Assembly: GCF_002154335.2 (NCBI RefSeq)
Contig: NZ_MTPX02000039.1
Location: 1 to 64,000 of the forward strand
Direction: 5' to 3'
From: Actinomyces ruminis
Lineage (GTDB): Bacteria > Actinomycetota > Actinomycetes > Actinomycetales > Actinomycetaceae
DNA: 64,000 nucleotides
A program made the position numbers and the translations under genes. Below, piece after piece: positions 56,745 through 64,000 of the stretch. Below the pieces are notes generated by a model. That model did not search any database. It was not told where the DNA came from and saw only the letters and a program-made list of their open reading frames with translations. Numbering within the stretch: position 1 is the stretch's first letter; the number at the start of each line of letters is the position of its first letter.

Positions 56745-58344
56745 CAGCGGTTCTCCTCGGGGGCGGGCTGGGCGGCGGCGTCGTCAACGGCGGTGGGCGC
56801 CGGGCGCGCGGGGGTGATGCCGTCGGGGTGGGTGCGCTTCCACCAGTGCCGCAACGACTCCTTCGGGGCGACGGGCAGGTCGCGCGAGCGCGTCCACAGC
56901 GAGGCGGGGAACGGCAGAGCACCGATCCGCCCGTCGTGCCCGAGCAACCGGGTGGCCTTGACCCCCTCGGTGGCCGCCAGCCAAGCCTTACCGTTGGACA
57001 TGACCGGCCCGGTAGCGTTCATGGCCACGTCCCACATGTCCGGCACCAGGCGGCGCTTGACGTCCACGCTGCGGGCCCGCAGGTGAATCAGGATGGTGGG
57101 GATGTCGATCTTGACCGGGCAGACCTCCGCGCAGGCCCCGCACAGGGAGGAGGCGAAGGGCAGGGTGTGGACCGGATCGTCGTCGGCGAGTCCCTGCGTG
57201 AGCTGGGGGGTGAGAATCGAGCCGATCGGACCGGGGTAGACCGAACCGTAGGCGTGCCCGCCGGTGTGCTGGTAGACGGGGCAGATGTTCATGCACGAGC
57301 CGCAGCGGATGCAGGCCAGCGCCTGCCGTCCGATCGGGTCGGTGAGCACCTTGGTGCGGCCGTTGTCCATGAGGATCAGGTGGAACTCCTGCGGCCCGTC
57401 GCCGGGGGTGACGCCGGTCCACATGGAGGTGTAGGGGTTCATGCGCTCGCCGGTGGCGGAGCGGGGCAGCAGCTGGCTGAAGATCTCCACGTCCTGGAAA
57501 CGGGGGACCAGCTTCTCAATACCCATCAGCGTGATCAGCGTGTCCGGCAGGGTCAGGCACATGCGGCCGTTGCCCTCGGACTCGAAGATGGAGACGGTGC
57601 CGGTCTCGGCCACCCCCATGTTGGTGCCGGAGACGGCCACCTTGGCGTGCAGGAACTTACGGCGCAGGTGCGCTCGGGCGGCGGCGGTGAGCTCCTGCGG
57701 GTTGTCCGACAGGTCCTCGGGGGCGTCGCCCATGCGGTCCAGGAAGATGCCGCGCACCTCGGAGCGGTTGCGGTGGATGGCCGGAACCACGATGTGGGAG
57801 GCATGTCGTCGGCGAGCTGGACGATCATCTCCGCCAGGTCGGTCTCGTGGGCGGTGATGCCCTCGTCCGCCAGGTATTCGTTGAGGTTGGTTTCCTGGGT
57901 GGCCATCGACTTGATCTTGACGACGTCGTCGACCCCCTTGGACTTGATGATGTCGGCGACGATCCGGTTGGCCTCCGCGGCGTCGCGCGCCCAGTGGACG
58001 ATGCCGCCGTTGGCGGTCACGTTCGCCTCGAACTGCTCCAGCAGTTCCGGCAGGCGGGAGGCGACCTCGAACTTGACGGCCTCCGCCGCGTTGCGCAGGT
58101 CCTCCCAGTCCGGCATCTCGTCCACGCGCATTTGCCGCTTGTTGCGAATGGTGCGGGTGGCGTGGCCCAGGTTGCGGCGCATCTGGGTGTTGGCGAGGGT
58201 CTTGTGGGCGCCCTCGGGGAAGGTGTGGCCCCAGCGCAGCGTGTCCTGTGGGACTTCGACGTTGGTGCGCCAGCCGCCGGTGTGGGGCTGCTCGTCGGGG
58301 GCGGAGGTGGGCATGCCTAGAAATGTCTGGGATGTCTGAGTCAT
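56744..58344 (-). CDS. lutB: LutB-like iron-sulfur LUD protein (frameshifted)
   Basis: About 533 residues after restoring one C near 57799 (ATGCC(C)TCCCAC, giving MPSHIVVPA). The LUD part has IVHWARDAAEANRIV and VSGTNMGVAETGTVSIFESE. Two 4Fe-4S motifs are CIRCGSCMNICPVYQ and CGACAEVCPVKI. It carries electrons from lactate oxidation together with LutA and LutC. One-base overlaps with both neighbours indicate a single operon lutA-lutB-lutC. Confidence 0.92.
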
Positions 58345-59144
58345 TACAGTCGCACCTGGTCCTTGCTGGGCTGGAAGGAGACGTGGCCCTCGAATGGGGC
58401 GTCCTTGGTGGAGGCGAGGATCTCCGCCAGGTGCATTACGCGCACGCCGGAGTTAATACGGGACAGGGCCCCGCCGATGTTCATCAGGCAGGAGTAGTCG
58501 CCGGTGCATAGCACCTCGGCGCCGGTGGACATGACGTTGGCGGCCTTGTCCGCGACCATGGCCGTGGAGGTGTCGGAGTTCTTGATGGAGAAGGTGCCGC
58601 CGAAGCCGCAGCAGACCTTCTCGTCCGGCAAATCGATGAGGGTCAGGCCCTCGACGGCGCGCAGCAGTCGGTAGGGACGGTCCCCGACGTGCGCCACTCG
58701 CATCGAGTGGCAGGTGGGGTGGTAGGTGACCGTGTGCGGGAAGTAAGCGCCCACGTCCTCCAGACCGCACACGTCGATGAGGAACTCGGAGATGTCGTAG
58801 GTGTACTCGCTCAGCGCATCCACCCGCTTGACCAAGGCGGAGTCGCCCACGTGCTCGGCCACCAGCCGCTGCTCGTGGCGGGCGGCCCCCGCGCAGGATC
58901 CGGAGGGCACGACCACCGCGTCCCACTCCCCGTCCAGCACCGGCTCGAAGGTCTTGACGTGGTTCTCCACGATGGCGGCGGCCTGCTTGAAGTAACCGGT
59001 GTTGGCGTGCATTTGGCCGCAGCAGGCCTGCCCCTGGGGGAAGACCACCTCATGGCCGAGGCGCTCGAGAATACTGACGGTGGCCTGTGCGGCCTGAGGG
59101 AACATCGTGTCTGCCAGACACGTAGCGAATAGTGCGACGCGCAC
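58344..59144 (-). CDS. lutA: LutA-like CCG-domain protein
   Basis: A 266-residue protein with two cysteine-rich CCG domains: QACCGQMHANTGY with SGSCAGA, and EKVCCGFGGTFSIK, plus YHPTCHSMRV and LCTGDYSCLMN. It is the first gene of the lut operon. The 500 bases upstream hold its promoter and a GTGGCACCC palindrome that could be the operator. Confidence 0.92.
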   Translation of the reverse strand: MRVALFATCLADTMFPQAAQATVSILERLGHEVVFPQGQACCGQMHANTGYFKQAAAIVENHVKTFEPVLDGEWDAVVVPSGSCAGAARHEQRLVAEHVGDSALVKRVDALSEYTYDISEFLIDVCGLEDVGAYFPHTVTYHPTCHSMRVAHVGDRPYRLLRAVEGLTLIDLPDEKVCCGFGGTFSIKNSDTSTAMVADKAANVMSTGAEVLCTGDYSCLMNIGGALSRINSGVRVMHLAEILASTKDAPFEGHVSFQPSKDQVRL

Positions 59145-59650
59145 GGGGTGAGGTCCTTTCCTCCACGGAATCTACCGACGTGACCGTGATCAGGTTAGGG
59201 CAGCGGCGTCCCCGCCTCCACCGGTCGGTGCGAGCACCTGTAAAACCTCTGATCAAAGCCCGAAATCTCGCGGGAGACTGGGTGCGGTTCGGGGCGGAGC
59301 GTGGCACCCACGGGTGCCACCGAGGGCGCGTCTTGGGTCACATTCCGCAAGCCCTGTCTTCGGTTTTCCTCACCTGTTGCCGCGTGCGGCCGACGATGTC
59401 GTTGGCTGACTCTTCCAGTTCGAGGGTGCGGGTGTGGCGGTCGGGGTGGCGTCCGGGGTGTGCGGCTGTTTGCGGTTGGCCACCTGGCGCCGACGCTTCG
59501 GCACTTCCGACGACGCTTCGGCACTTGGCGTCACCGGAAGGTACGAACCGTCGAGTCAGGGTACGAAGCGTCTCCCCGCCGCTTAAGGGACCCTACGGGA
59601 ATTGCCACCCCACTACGAGCTCCGCACCCCCTGAGCATGGTGTTACGCCG
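59145..59650. promoter_or_regulatory. Intergenic region upstream of lutA
   Basis: 506 bases. They contain a 9-bp-armed palindrome, GTGGCACCC-AC-GGGTGCCAC at 59301-59320, and the phased repeat cluster at 59491-59572. No gene is supported. Confidence 0.55.
59491..59572. repeat. Phased inverted repeat cluster
   Basis: CGACGCTTCGGCACTT occurs at 59491 and 59511. In opposite sense GGTACGAACCGTC and GGTACGAAGCGTC start at 59540 and 59560. Each pair is spaced exactly 20 bases, and GACGCTTCG is the reverse complement of CGAAGCGTC. The A-A-A'-A' layout is the same as in the 46522-46592 element, although the sequence differs. Confidence 0.7.
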
Positions 59651-60205
59651 TCAGGAGTAGTGCCCGGTGCCGACCATGATGACGAGGTTGCACTCGGTGG
59701 ACAGTGCCAGCTCATCCACGGTGAACCGCTCCGAGCCGCCCACGAGGTCGGCGTTCTCGGTGTCGAGAATCCGGTTCGCGTCGGACTCCGGGACGGTGAC
59801 GAAGGTGCAGTCCTGGGGGACGTACTGGTGCAGGTCGGGGTAGATCGGCGGCAGCAGGTCGGGCGTGGTAGTGGCGGCGTCGCCCAGTGCCCGGCTGGTG
59901 GCCTGGTCGACTTCGATGACGGCGTGGAACCAGTAGGGGCGATCGGGCTCCGGCAGCCGGGACTCGTTCTTATTGACCCGGTACTGCCCGACGAAGTGCA
60001 CGCCGGTGGCGCCCATGGCCGGCATGCGGCTGGTGACCGAGCCCAGGGATGTCTGCACGGTCAGTGGGTCAGGAACGTACTGCGTGAACTTGGCGAAACG
60101 CGCATCCTGCACGTTGTCCGGCTGACTGCTTCGTCCTTGGAGGGAAGTTACCGAGCACGCTCCGAGGAGGAGGAACGTGCTCATAGTCAGACAGGCGACT
60201 GCCAT
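59651..60205 (-). CDS. Small lipoprotein of unknown function
   Basis: About 184 residues from ATG 60205. The signal peptide MAVACLTMSTFLLLGACS has a lipobox before Cys17. The mature part (FTQYVPDPLTVQTSLGSVTS, GVHFVGQYRVNKNES, WFHAVIEVDQATSRALG) looks like a single globular exported domain. An alternative ATG at 60277 overlaps the lldP stop (ATGA) and adds 24 mostly basic residues. No family recognised. It lies directly after lldP and may be cotranscribed with it. Confidence 0.65.
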   Translation of the reverse strand: MAVACLTMSTFLLLGACSVTSLQGRSSQPDNVQDARFAKFTQYVPDPLTVQTSLGSVTSRMPAMGATGVHFVGQYRVNKNESRLPEPDRPYWFHAVIEVDQATSRALGDAATTTPDLLPPIYPDLHQYVPQDCTFVTVPESDANRILDTENADLVGGSERFTVDELALSTECNLVIMVGTGHYS

Positions 60206-60273
60206 GCGCAGGCACCTGCGTGGGCGTCGAGTGCAAGCTTGCGGGTTTGCGGACCTCCGGTCCGGCTTGATGA

Positions 60274-61948
60274 TCATGCCGGCATGTAGGCACCGAGCCA
60301 ACCCTGGGAGGCGGCCAGCACCAGGCAGCACAGCACCAGCAGCAGCCCGATGGAGTAGGGGGCGGCCTTCTTGAGGATCTCCGCATCGGTGCCGGGAGCA
60401 TCCACGGCAGTGGTGACAATCGCCAGGTTCTGCGGGGAGACGATCTTGCCCAGGCCGCCGCCGATGGTGTTGGCGGCCAGCAGGATGCGCGGATCGAGTC
60501 CGGCGCCGGCGGCCGCCGTCGCCTGCAGGTTGGCGAATAGGGCGCCCGCACTCGTCGCGGATCCTGCCACCGCCGTGCCGATCCAGCCCAGCACGGGGGA
60601 CAGGAAGGCGAAGGCCGCACCGGTGGTGGCCAGGGCGGCGCCGACGGCGGTGGTCTGGCCTGAGAAGTTCATTACGTAGGCCAGCGCCATCACCGAGGCA
60701 ATGGTGAGGATGGACATGCGCAGCGTGTAGATGGTGCGTGGCAGCACCGCGAACATGGCGCCGACGGAGGTCTGGAAGCGCCCGCCCGAAGAACGAGTGC
60801 CGTACACGATGCACACGATCACCGCCGTCAGCAGGATCCAGGTGCCCGGGTTGGACAGCGTCTGCAGGTTGTAGATCGCGGAGGTTGAGGCCTCGCCGTC
60901 GGCGGTGAGCAGGTTGCCGTACACGCCCGGCCAGGCGATCTTGATGTCGGTGCTGGACAGGACGGCGGACAGATCCACGCCGAACTTCCACAGCTTGGTA
61001 ATGGCGATGATGACCACCACGAGCACGTAGGGCAGCAGCGCCAGGATGACGCGCTCGCGGTCGGGCTTGTCCGCGCCGTCAATCTCCGAGTGGTACTCAT
61101 CGGGCGTCGTCGGCGTCCAGGCCAGCAGGAACAGGTAGCAGGCGGCGAAGGCCAGCAGCGCCCCCACCACCGAGGTCAGCTCGTAGGAGACGCCGGGCGT
61201 AATGAAGTGTCCGGCGCCGGCCGCGATGCCGGCGATCAGGGCCAGCGGCCACAGCTGCCGCACACCGCGGGCGCCGTCGAGGATGAACAGCAGCAGGAAG
61301 GGCACCAGCACGCAGATGATCGAGGTCAGGTGACCCATGTTCTGGGCGACCGACACCGGCTCCTGGCCGCCGAGGTTTCCGGCGGTGGTAACCGGGATGG
61401 ACATGGCGCCGAAGCCACGTAGATGCCGTTGCCCACGATGGTGACGATCGCGGCCTTGATCTTGGGCACCCCCAGGGTCACCAGCATGGCGGCGGTGATC
61501 GCCACGGGTGCGCCGAAACCGGCCAGGCCTTCCAGCAGACCACAGAAGCAGAAGGCGACGATCAGGCCTGGGCGCGCTGGTCACCCTTGCCGATGGCGTT
61601 GAACACGGCCTTCAGATCCTGACTGCGGCCGGAGGTCTCGGTGAGGTTGTACAGCCAGACGGCCGCGATGATGATGTAGATGATCGGCACGAAGCCCATG
61701 GCCAGGCCCTGCGTGGCCGACAGTGCCGTCATCCCCACCGGCATGTGGAAGGCCGCGATCGCGATCACGGCCGACAGCACCAGGGAGATGATCGCGCACC
61801 AGTGGGTGGCGACCTTGAAGGCCCCCATGAGCACGAAGAACGCGATCAGCGGCAGCAGGCCGATGATCGCGGTGAGGAAGACGTTGCCGCCTACCGCCGT
61901 GGTGGACGGGGTGAAGGCCGTTGCGAGCAGGGATGCGGTAAGTGTCAT
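60274..61948 (-). CDS. lldP: L-lactate permease (two frameshifts)
   Basis: About 558 residues with twelve or more membrane helices. The N-terminal frame has FLTAIIGLLPLIAFFVLMGA and VPIIYIIIAAVWLYNLTETS. A middle frame has LIVAFCFCGLLEGLAGFGAP (the LEG-GFG motif of lactate permeases). The third frame has SVAQNMGHLTSIICVLVPF, LSPVLGWIGTAVAGSATSAG and GGLGKIVSPQNLAI. Breaks near 61573 and 61414 each equal one missing base; the second fits GTGGC(C)TTC. With lutABC nearby it makes a lactate uptake and oxidation module. Confidence 0.92.
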
Positions 61949-62030
61949 GAGCTATTCCGGGCGGGGTGGGCGACGACGGTGTCGAGGTCGGTTGGGATCG
62001 TGATGAGGCCGTGCGATGACGGCGACCATT

Positions 62031-62048
62031 GAATTATCACATCAATTC
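62031..62048. promoter_or_regulatory. AT-rich dyad upstream of lldP
   Basis: GAATT-ATCACATC-AATTC, an interrupted dyad in an unusually AT-rich patch 83 bases before the lldP start. A GntR-type (LldR/LutR-like) operator is possible; only weak evidence. Confidence 0.4.
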
Positions 62049-62123
62049 GCTCTCGTCACATGAGGCTTGGGAAACCTGATTGGGAAACCCGATACGGCGC
62101 CCCGGTGCCCGGCCGGGTATGCG

Positions 62124-62158
62124 CTGGGGCCCGGCACCATCGCGGTGCCGGGCCCCAG
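62124..62158 (-). terminator. Terminator downstream of glpK
   Basis: A perfect 15-bp stem, CTGGGGCCCGGCACC and its reverse complement, with loop ATCGC, 80 bases past the glpK stop and before the lldP promoter region. Confidence 0.8.
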
Positions 62159-62237
62159 CCGGTTTCGGTGTGTGGGCGCTTGGGCGACGCTCGCGTCAGC
62201 GGTCTTGGACCTCACGCTGCCGCCCCGACGCCGGCGC

Positions 62238-63776
62238 TCACTTCACGTCGTCGTCCACCCAGTCGAAGGTGCGGGTGACGGCCTTCTTCCACAGCCGGTA
62301 GGTGCGGTCGCGCTCGTCGGCGTCCATGGACGGCGTCCAGCGCTTGCCCTCCTGCCAGTTGGCGACCACGTCCTCGGTGCCGTTCCAGAAGCCGACGGCG
62401 ATGCCGGCCGCGTAGGCCGCCCCCAGCGCGGTGGTCTCGGCCACCACGGGCTGGATCACATCGACGCCGCACAGGTCGGCCTGGAACTGCATGACTAGGT
62501 CGTCGTTGGTCATGCCGCCGTCGACCTTGAGTTCCTTGAGCGGGACGCCGGTGTCGGCGTTGATGGCCTCCAGCAGCTCGGCGGACTGGAAGGCGGTGGA
62601 CTCCTCCACGGCGCGGGCAATGTGGCCCTTGGTGGCGTAGCGGGTTAGTCCCACGATGACGCCGCGGGCGTCGTCGCGCCAGTAGGGGGCGAACAGGCCG
62701 GAGAACGCGGGCACGAAGTAGACCCCGCCGTTGTCCTCCACGGTCTCGGCCAGTGCCTTGATGTCGCTGGACTTCTCGATCAGGCCGAGGCTGTCGCGCA
62801 GCCACTGCACCAGGGAGCCCGCCACCGCGATGGAACCCTCCAGCGCGTAGACCGGCTTGGCGTCGCCGAGTTGGTACAGCACGGTGGTCAACAGGCCGTT
62901 CTTGGAGAACACGGGCTCCTCGCCGGTGTTCATGAGCATGAAGCAGCCGGTGCCGTAGGTGTTCTTCGCGGTGCCGACCTCGAAGCAGGCCTGCCCGAAG
63001 GTGGCCGCCTGCTGGTCTCCGAGGATGCCGGCGATCGGGGTGTCGATCAGCAAGCCGTTCTTGCGGCCGTAGCCGTAGACCTCGGAGGAGGACTTGATCT
63101 CCGGGAGCATCGACATGGGAATGCCGAAGTCGGCACAGATGTCCTCGCGCCACTGCAGGGTGCGCACGTCCATCAGCAGCGTGCGGGAGGCGTTGGTGAC
63201 GTCGGTGACGTGTACGCCGCCGTTGACGCCGCCGGTCAGGTTCCACACCACCCAGGTGTCGGGGGTGCCGAAGAGCAGGTCCCCGGCCTCGGCCTTCTCG
63301 CGGGCTCCGGGCACGTTGTCCAGGATCCACTTGACCTTCGTGGCCGAGGGGTAGGTGGAGATGTTCTCACCGGTGATCTGGCGGTAGCGCTCGGTGCCCA
63401 GCGGGTCGCCCGCGGCGATCTCGCGCACGATCGGGGCGGTGCGGGTGTCCTGCCAGACGATGGCGTTGTAGATGGGCTCGCCGGTGTTCTTGTCCCACAC
63501 GATGGTGGTCTCGCGCTGGTTGGTGATGCCGACGGCGGCCAGCGAGTGGCGGTTGATCTCCGCCTTCTGCAGGGCCTCGGCGACGACGGCGCGCACCGAC
63601 TCCCAGATCTCGATCGGGTCGTGCTCGACCCAGCCGGGGTTCGGGAAGATCTGGGTGAACTCCTGCTGGCCGATAGACACGACCTCGCCGGAGTGGTTGA
63701 AGACGATCGCGCGGGACGAGGTCGTGCCCTGGTCGATCGCCAGGACGAACTTCTCGGTCTCGGTTGCTTCAGTCAT
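62238..63776 (-). CDS. glpK: Glycerol kinase
   Basis: A complete 512-residue kinase that phosphorylates glycerol after facilitated uptake. The N-terminal ATP/phosphate loop is [19 protein letters not shown]. Other signatures are [33 protein letters not shown], the FGIP and [14 protein letters not shown] segments, and [19 protein letters not shown]. It stands directly after glpF on the minus strand, an uptake-phosphorylation pair. Confidence 0.97.
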   Translation of the reverse strand: MTEATETEKFVLAIDQGTTSSRAIVFNHSGEVVSIGQQEFTQIFPNPGWVEHDPIEIWESVRAVVAEALQKAEINRHSLAAVGITNQRETTIVWDKNTGEPIYNAIVWQDTRTAPIVREIAAGDPLGTERYRQITGENISTYPSATKVKWILDNVPGAREKAEAGDLLFGTPDTWVVWNLTGGVNGGVHVTDVTNASRTLLMDVRTLQWREDICADFGIPMSMLPEIKSSSEVYGYGRKNGLLIDTPIAGILGDQQAATFGQACFEVGTAKNTYGTGCFMLMNTGEEPVFSKNGLLTTVLYQLGDAKPVYALEGSIAVAGSLVQWLRDSLGLIEKSSDIKALAETVEDNGGVYFVPAFSGLFAPYWRDDARGVIVGLTRYATKGHIARAVEESTAFQSAELLEAINADTGVPLKELKVDGGMTNDDLVMQFQADLCGVDVIQPVVAETTALGAAYAAGIAVGFWNGTEDVVANWQEGKRWTPSMDADERDRTYRLWKKAVTRTFDWVDDDVK

Positions 63777-63822
63777 GTACGAGTCCTTTCACTTCACTTC
63801 GTTGTGATTTGCGGGGCCGGCG

Positions 63823-64000
63823 TCAGAACAGTCCGGCCATGTTGGGGATCAGCAGCCCGGCGACGACGCCGCCGATAAGCGGGCCGACCACGGGCACCCA
63901 CGAGTAGGCCCAGTCGGAGGAACCTTACCGGGAATGGGCAGCACGGCGTGCGCGATGCGCGGGCCCAGGTCACGGGCGGGGTTGATGGCGTAGCCGGTGG
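63823..64000 (-). CDS. glpF: Glycerol facilitator (MIP/aquaporin family), 3' part, frameshifted
   Basis: Only the C-terminal part is in the window; it runs off the right edge. It reads [20 protein letters not shown] with the second NPA motif. After one missing G near 63922 (AAGG(G)TTCC) it continues [20 protein letters not shown] to the stop at 63823-63825. Placement before glpK supports a glycerol channel rather than a water channel. Confidence 0.85.

Overview
The window looks like chromosome of a high-GC actinobacterium of the Actinomyces type. The GC-rich codon use, the cluster hpt / ftsH-folE-folP-folB-folK-DUF3180-panC-panD-lysS, a DUF6318-type lipoprotein and the many PTS sugar systems all fit Actinomycetaceae. 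This is inference from gene content; I could not run a search.

Layout. 1-1.7 kb: end of a DUF2342 metallopeptidase-like gene and hpt. 1.7-19 kb: a complete type III-D CRISPR-Cas island between hpt and ftsH. It holds cas6 (minus), a 21-repeat array (plus), an RT-like/Cas1 fusion and cas2 (plus). Then comes a five-gene minus-strand effector operon in the order cas10, csx10-like, double-RAMP (Cas7-2x), csx19, TIGR03986-like RAMP. Last is a divergent 833-residue CARF/HEPN-like protein (plus). A lone degenerate CRISPR repeat lies just beyond that last gene. 19-21 kb: RES/Xre-type toxin-antitoxin remnant and a secreted NlpC/P60-like protein. 21.4-35.7 kb: housekeeping genes (ftsH, folate, pantothenate, two PH-domain membrane proteins, lysS). 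35.7-39.7 kb: RpiR regulator, GH1 6-phospho-glycosidase and PTS EIIBC. 39.8-43.3 kb: FtsX-type ABC exporter and PadR regulator. 43.8-48 kb: IS3 remnant, HAD hydrolase, two secreted proteins, pentapeptide protein, uridine-kinase-like protein. 48-51.7 kb: ROK regulator and ascorbate-type PTS. 51.8-56 kb: mannitol-dehydrogenase-family enzyme, MFS transporter, DeoR regulator. 56-62 kb: lutCBA, a lipoprotein and lldP (lactate use). 62-64 kb: glpK and partial glpF.

The most unusual object is the RT-Cas1 fusion. Its reverse-transcriptase fold is recognisable, but the catalytic residues of motifs A, B, C and D are all replaced, while the Cas1 residues look intact. The CRISPR system otherwise looks functional: Cas10 keeps GGDD, and the CARF/HEPN-like protein has an R-x6-H motif, so cyclic-oligoadenylate signalling is predicted.

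Caution on data quality. About 25 genes are split by a frame change that in nearly every case equals the loss of one base. Where the missing base can be guessed it is a G or C from a short G/C run. I treat these as probable sequence errors and annotate each gene over its full span. Several intergenic regions carry long palindromes or short repeats with roughly 20-23 bp phasing.
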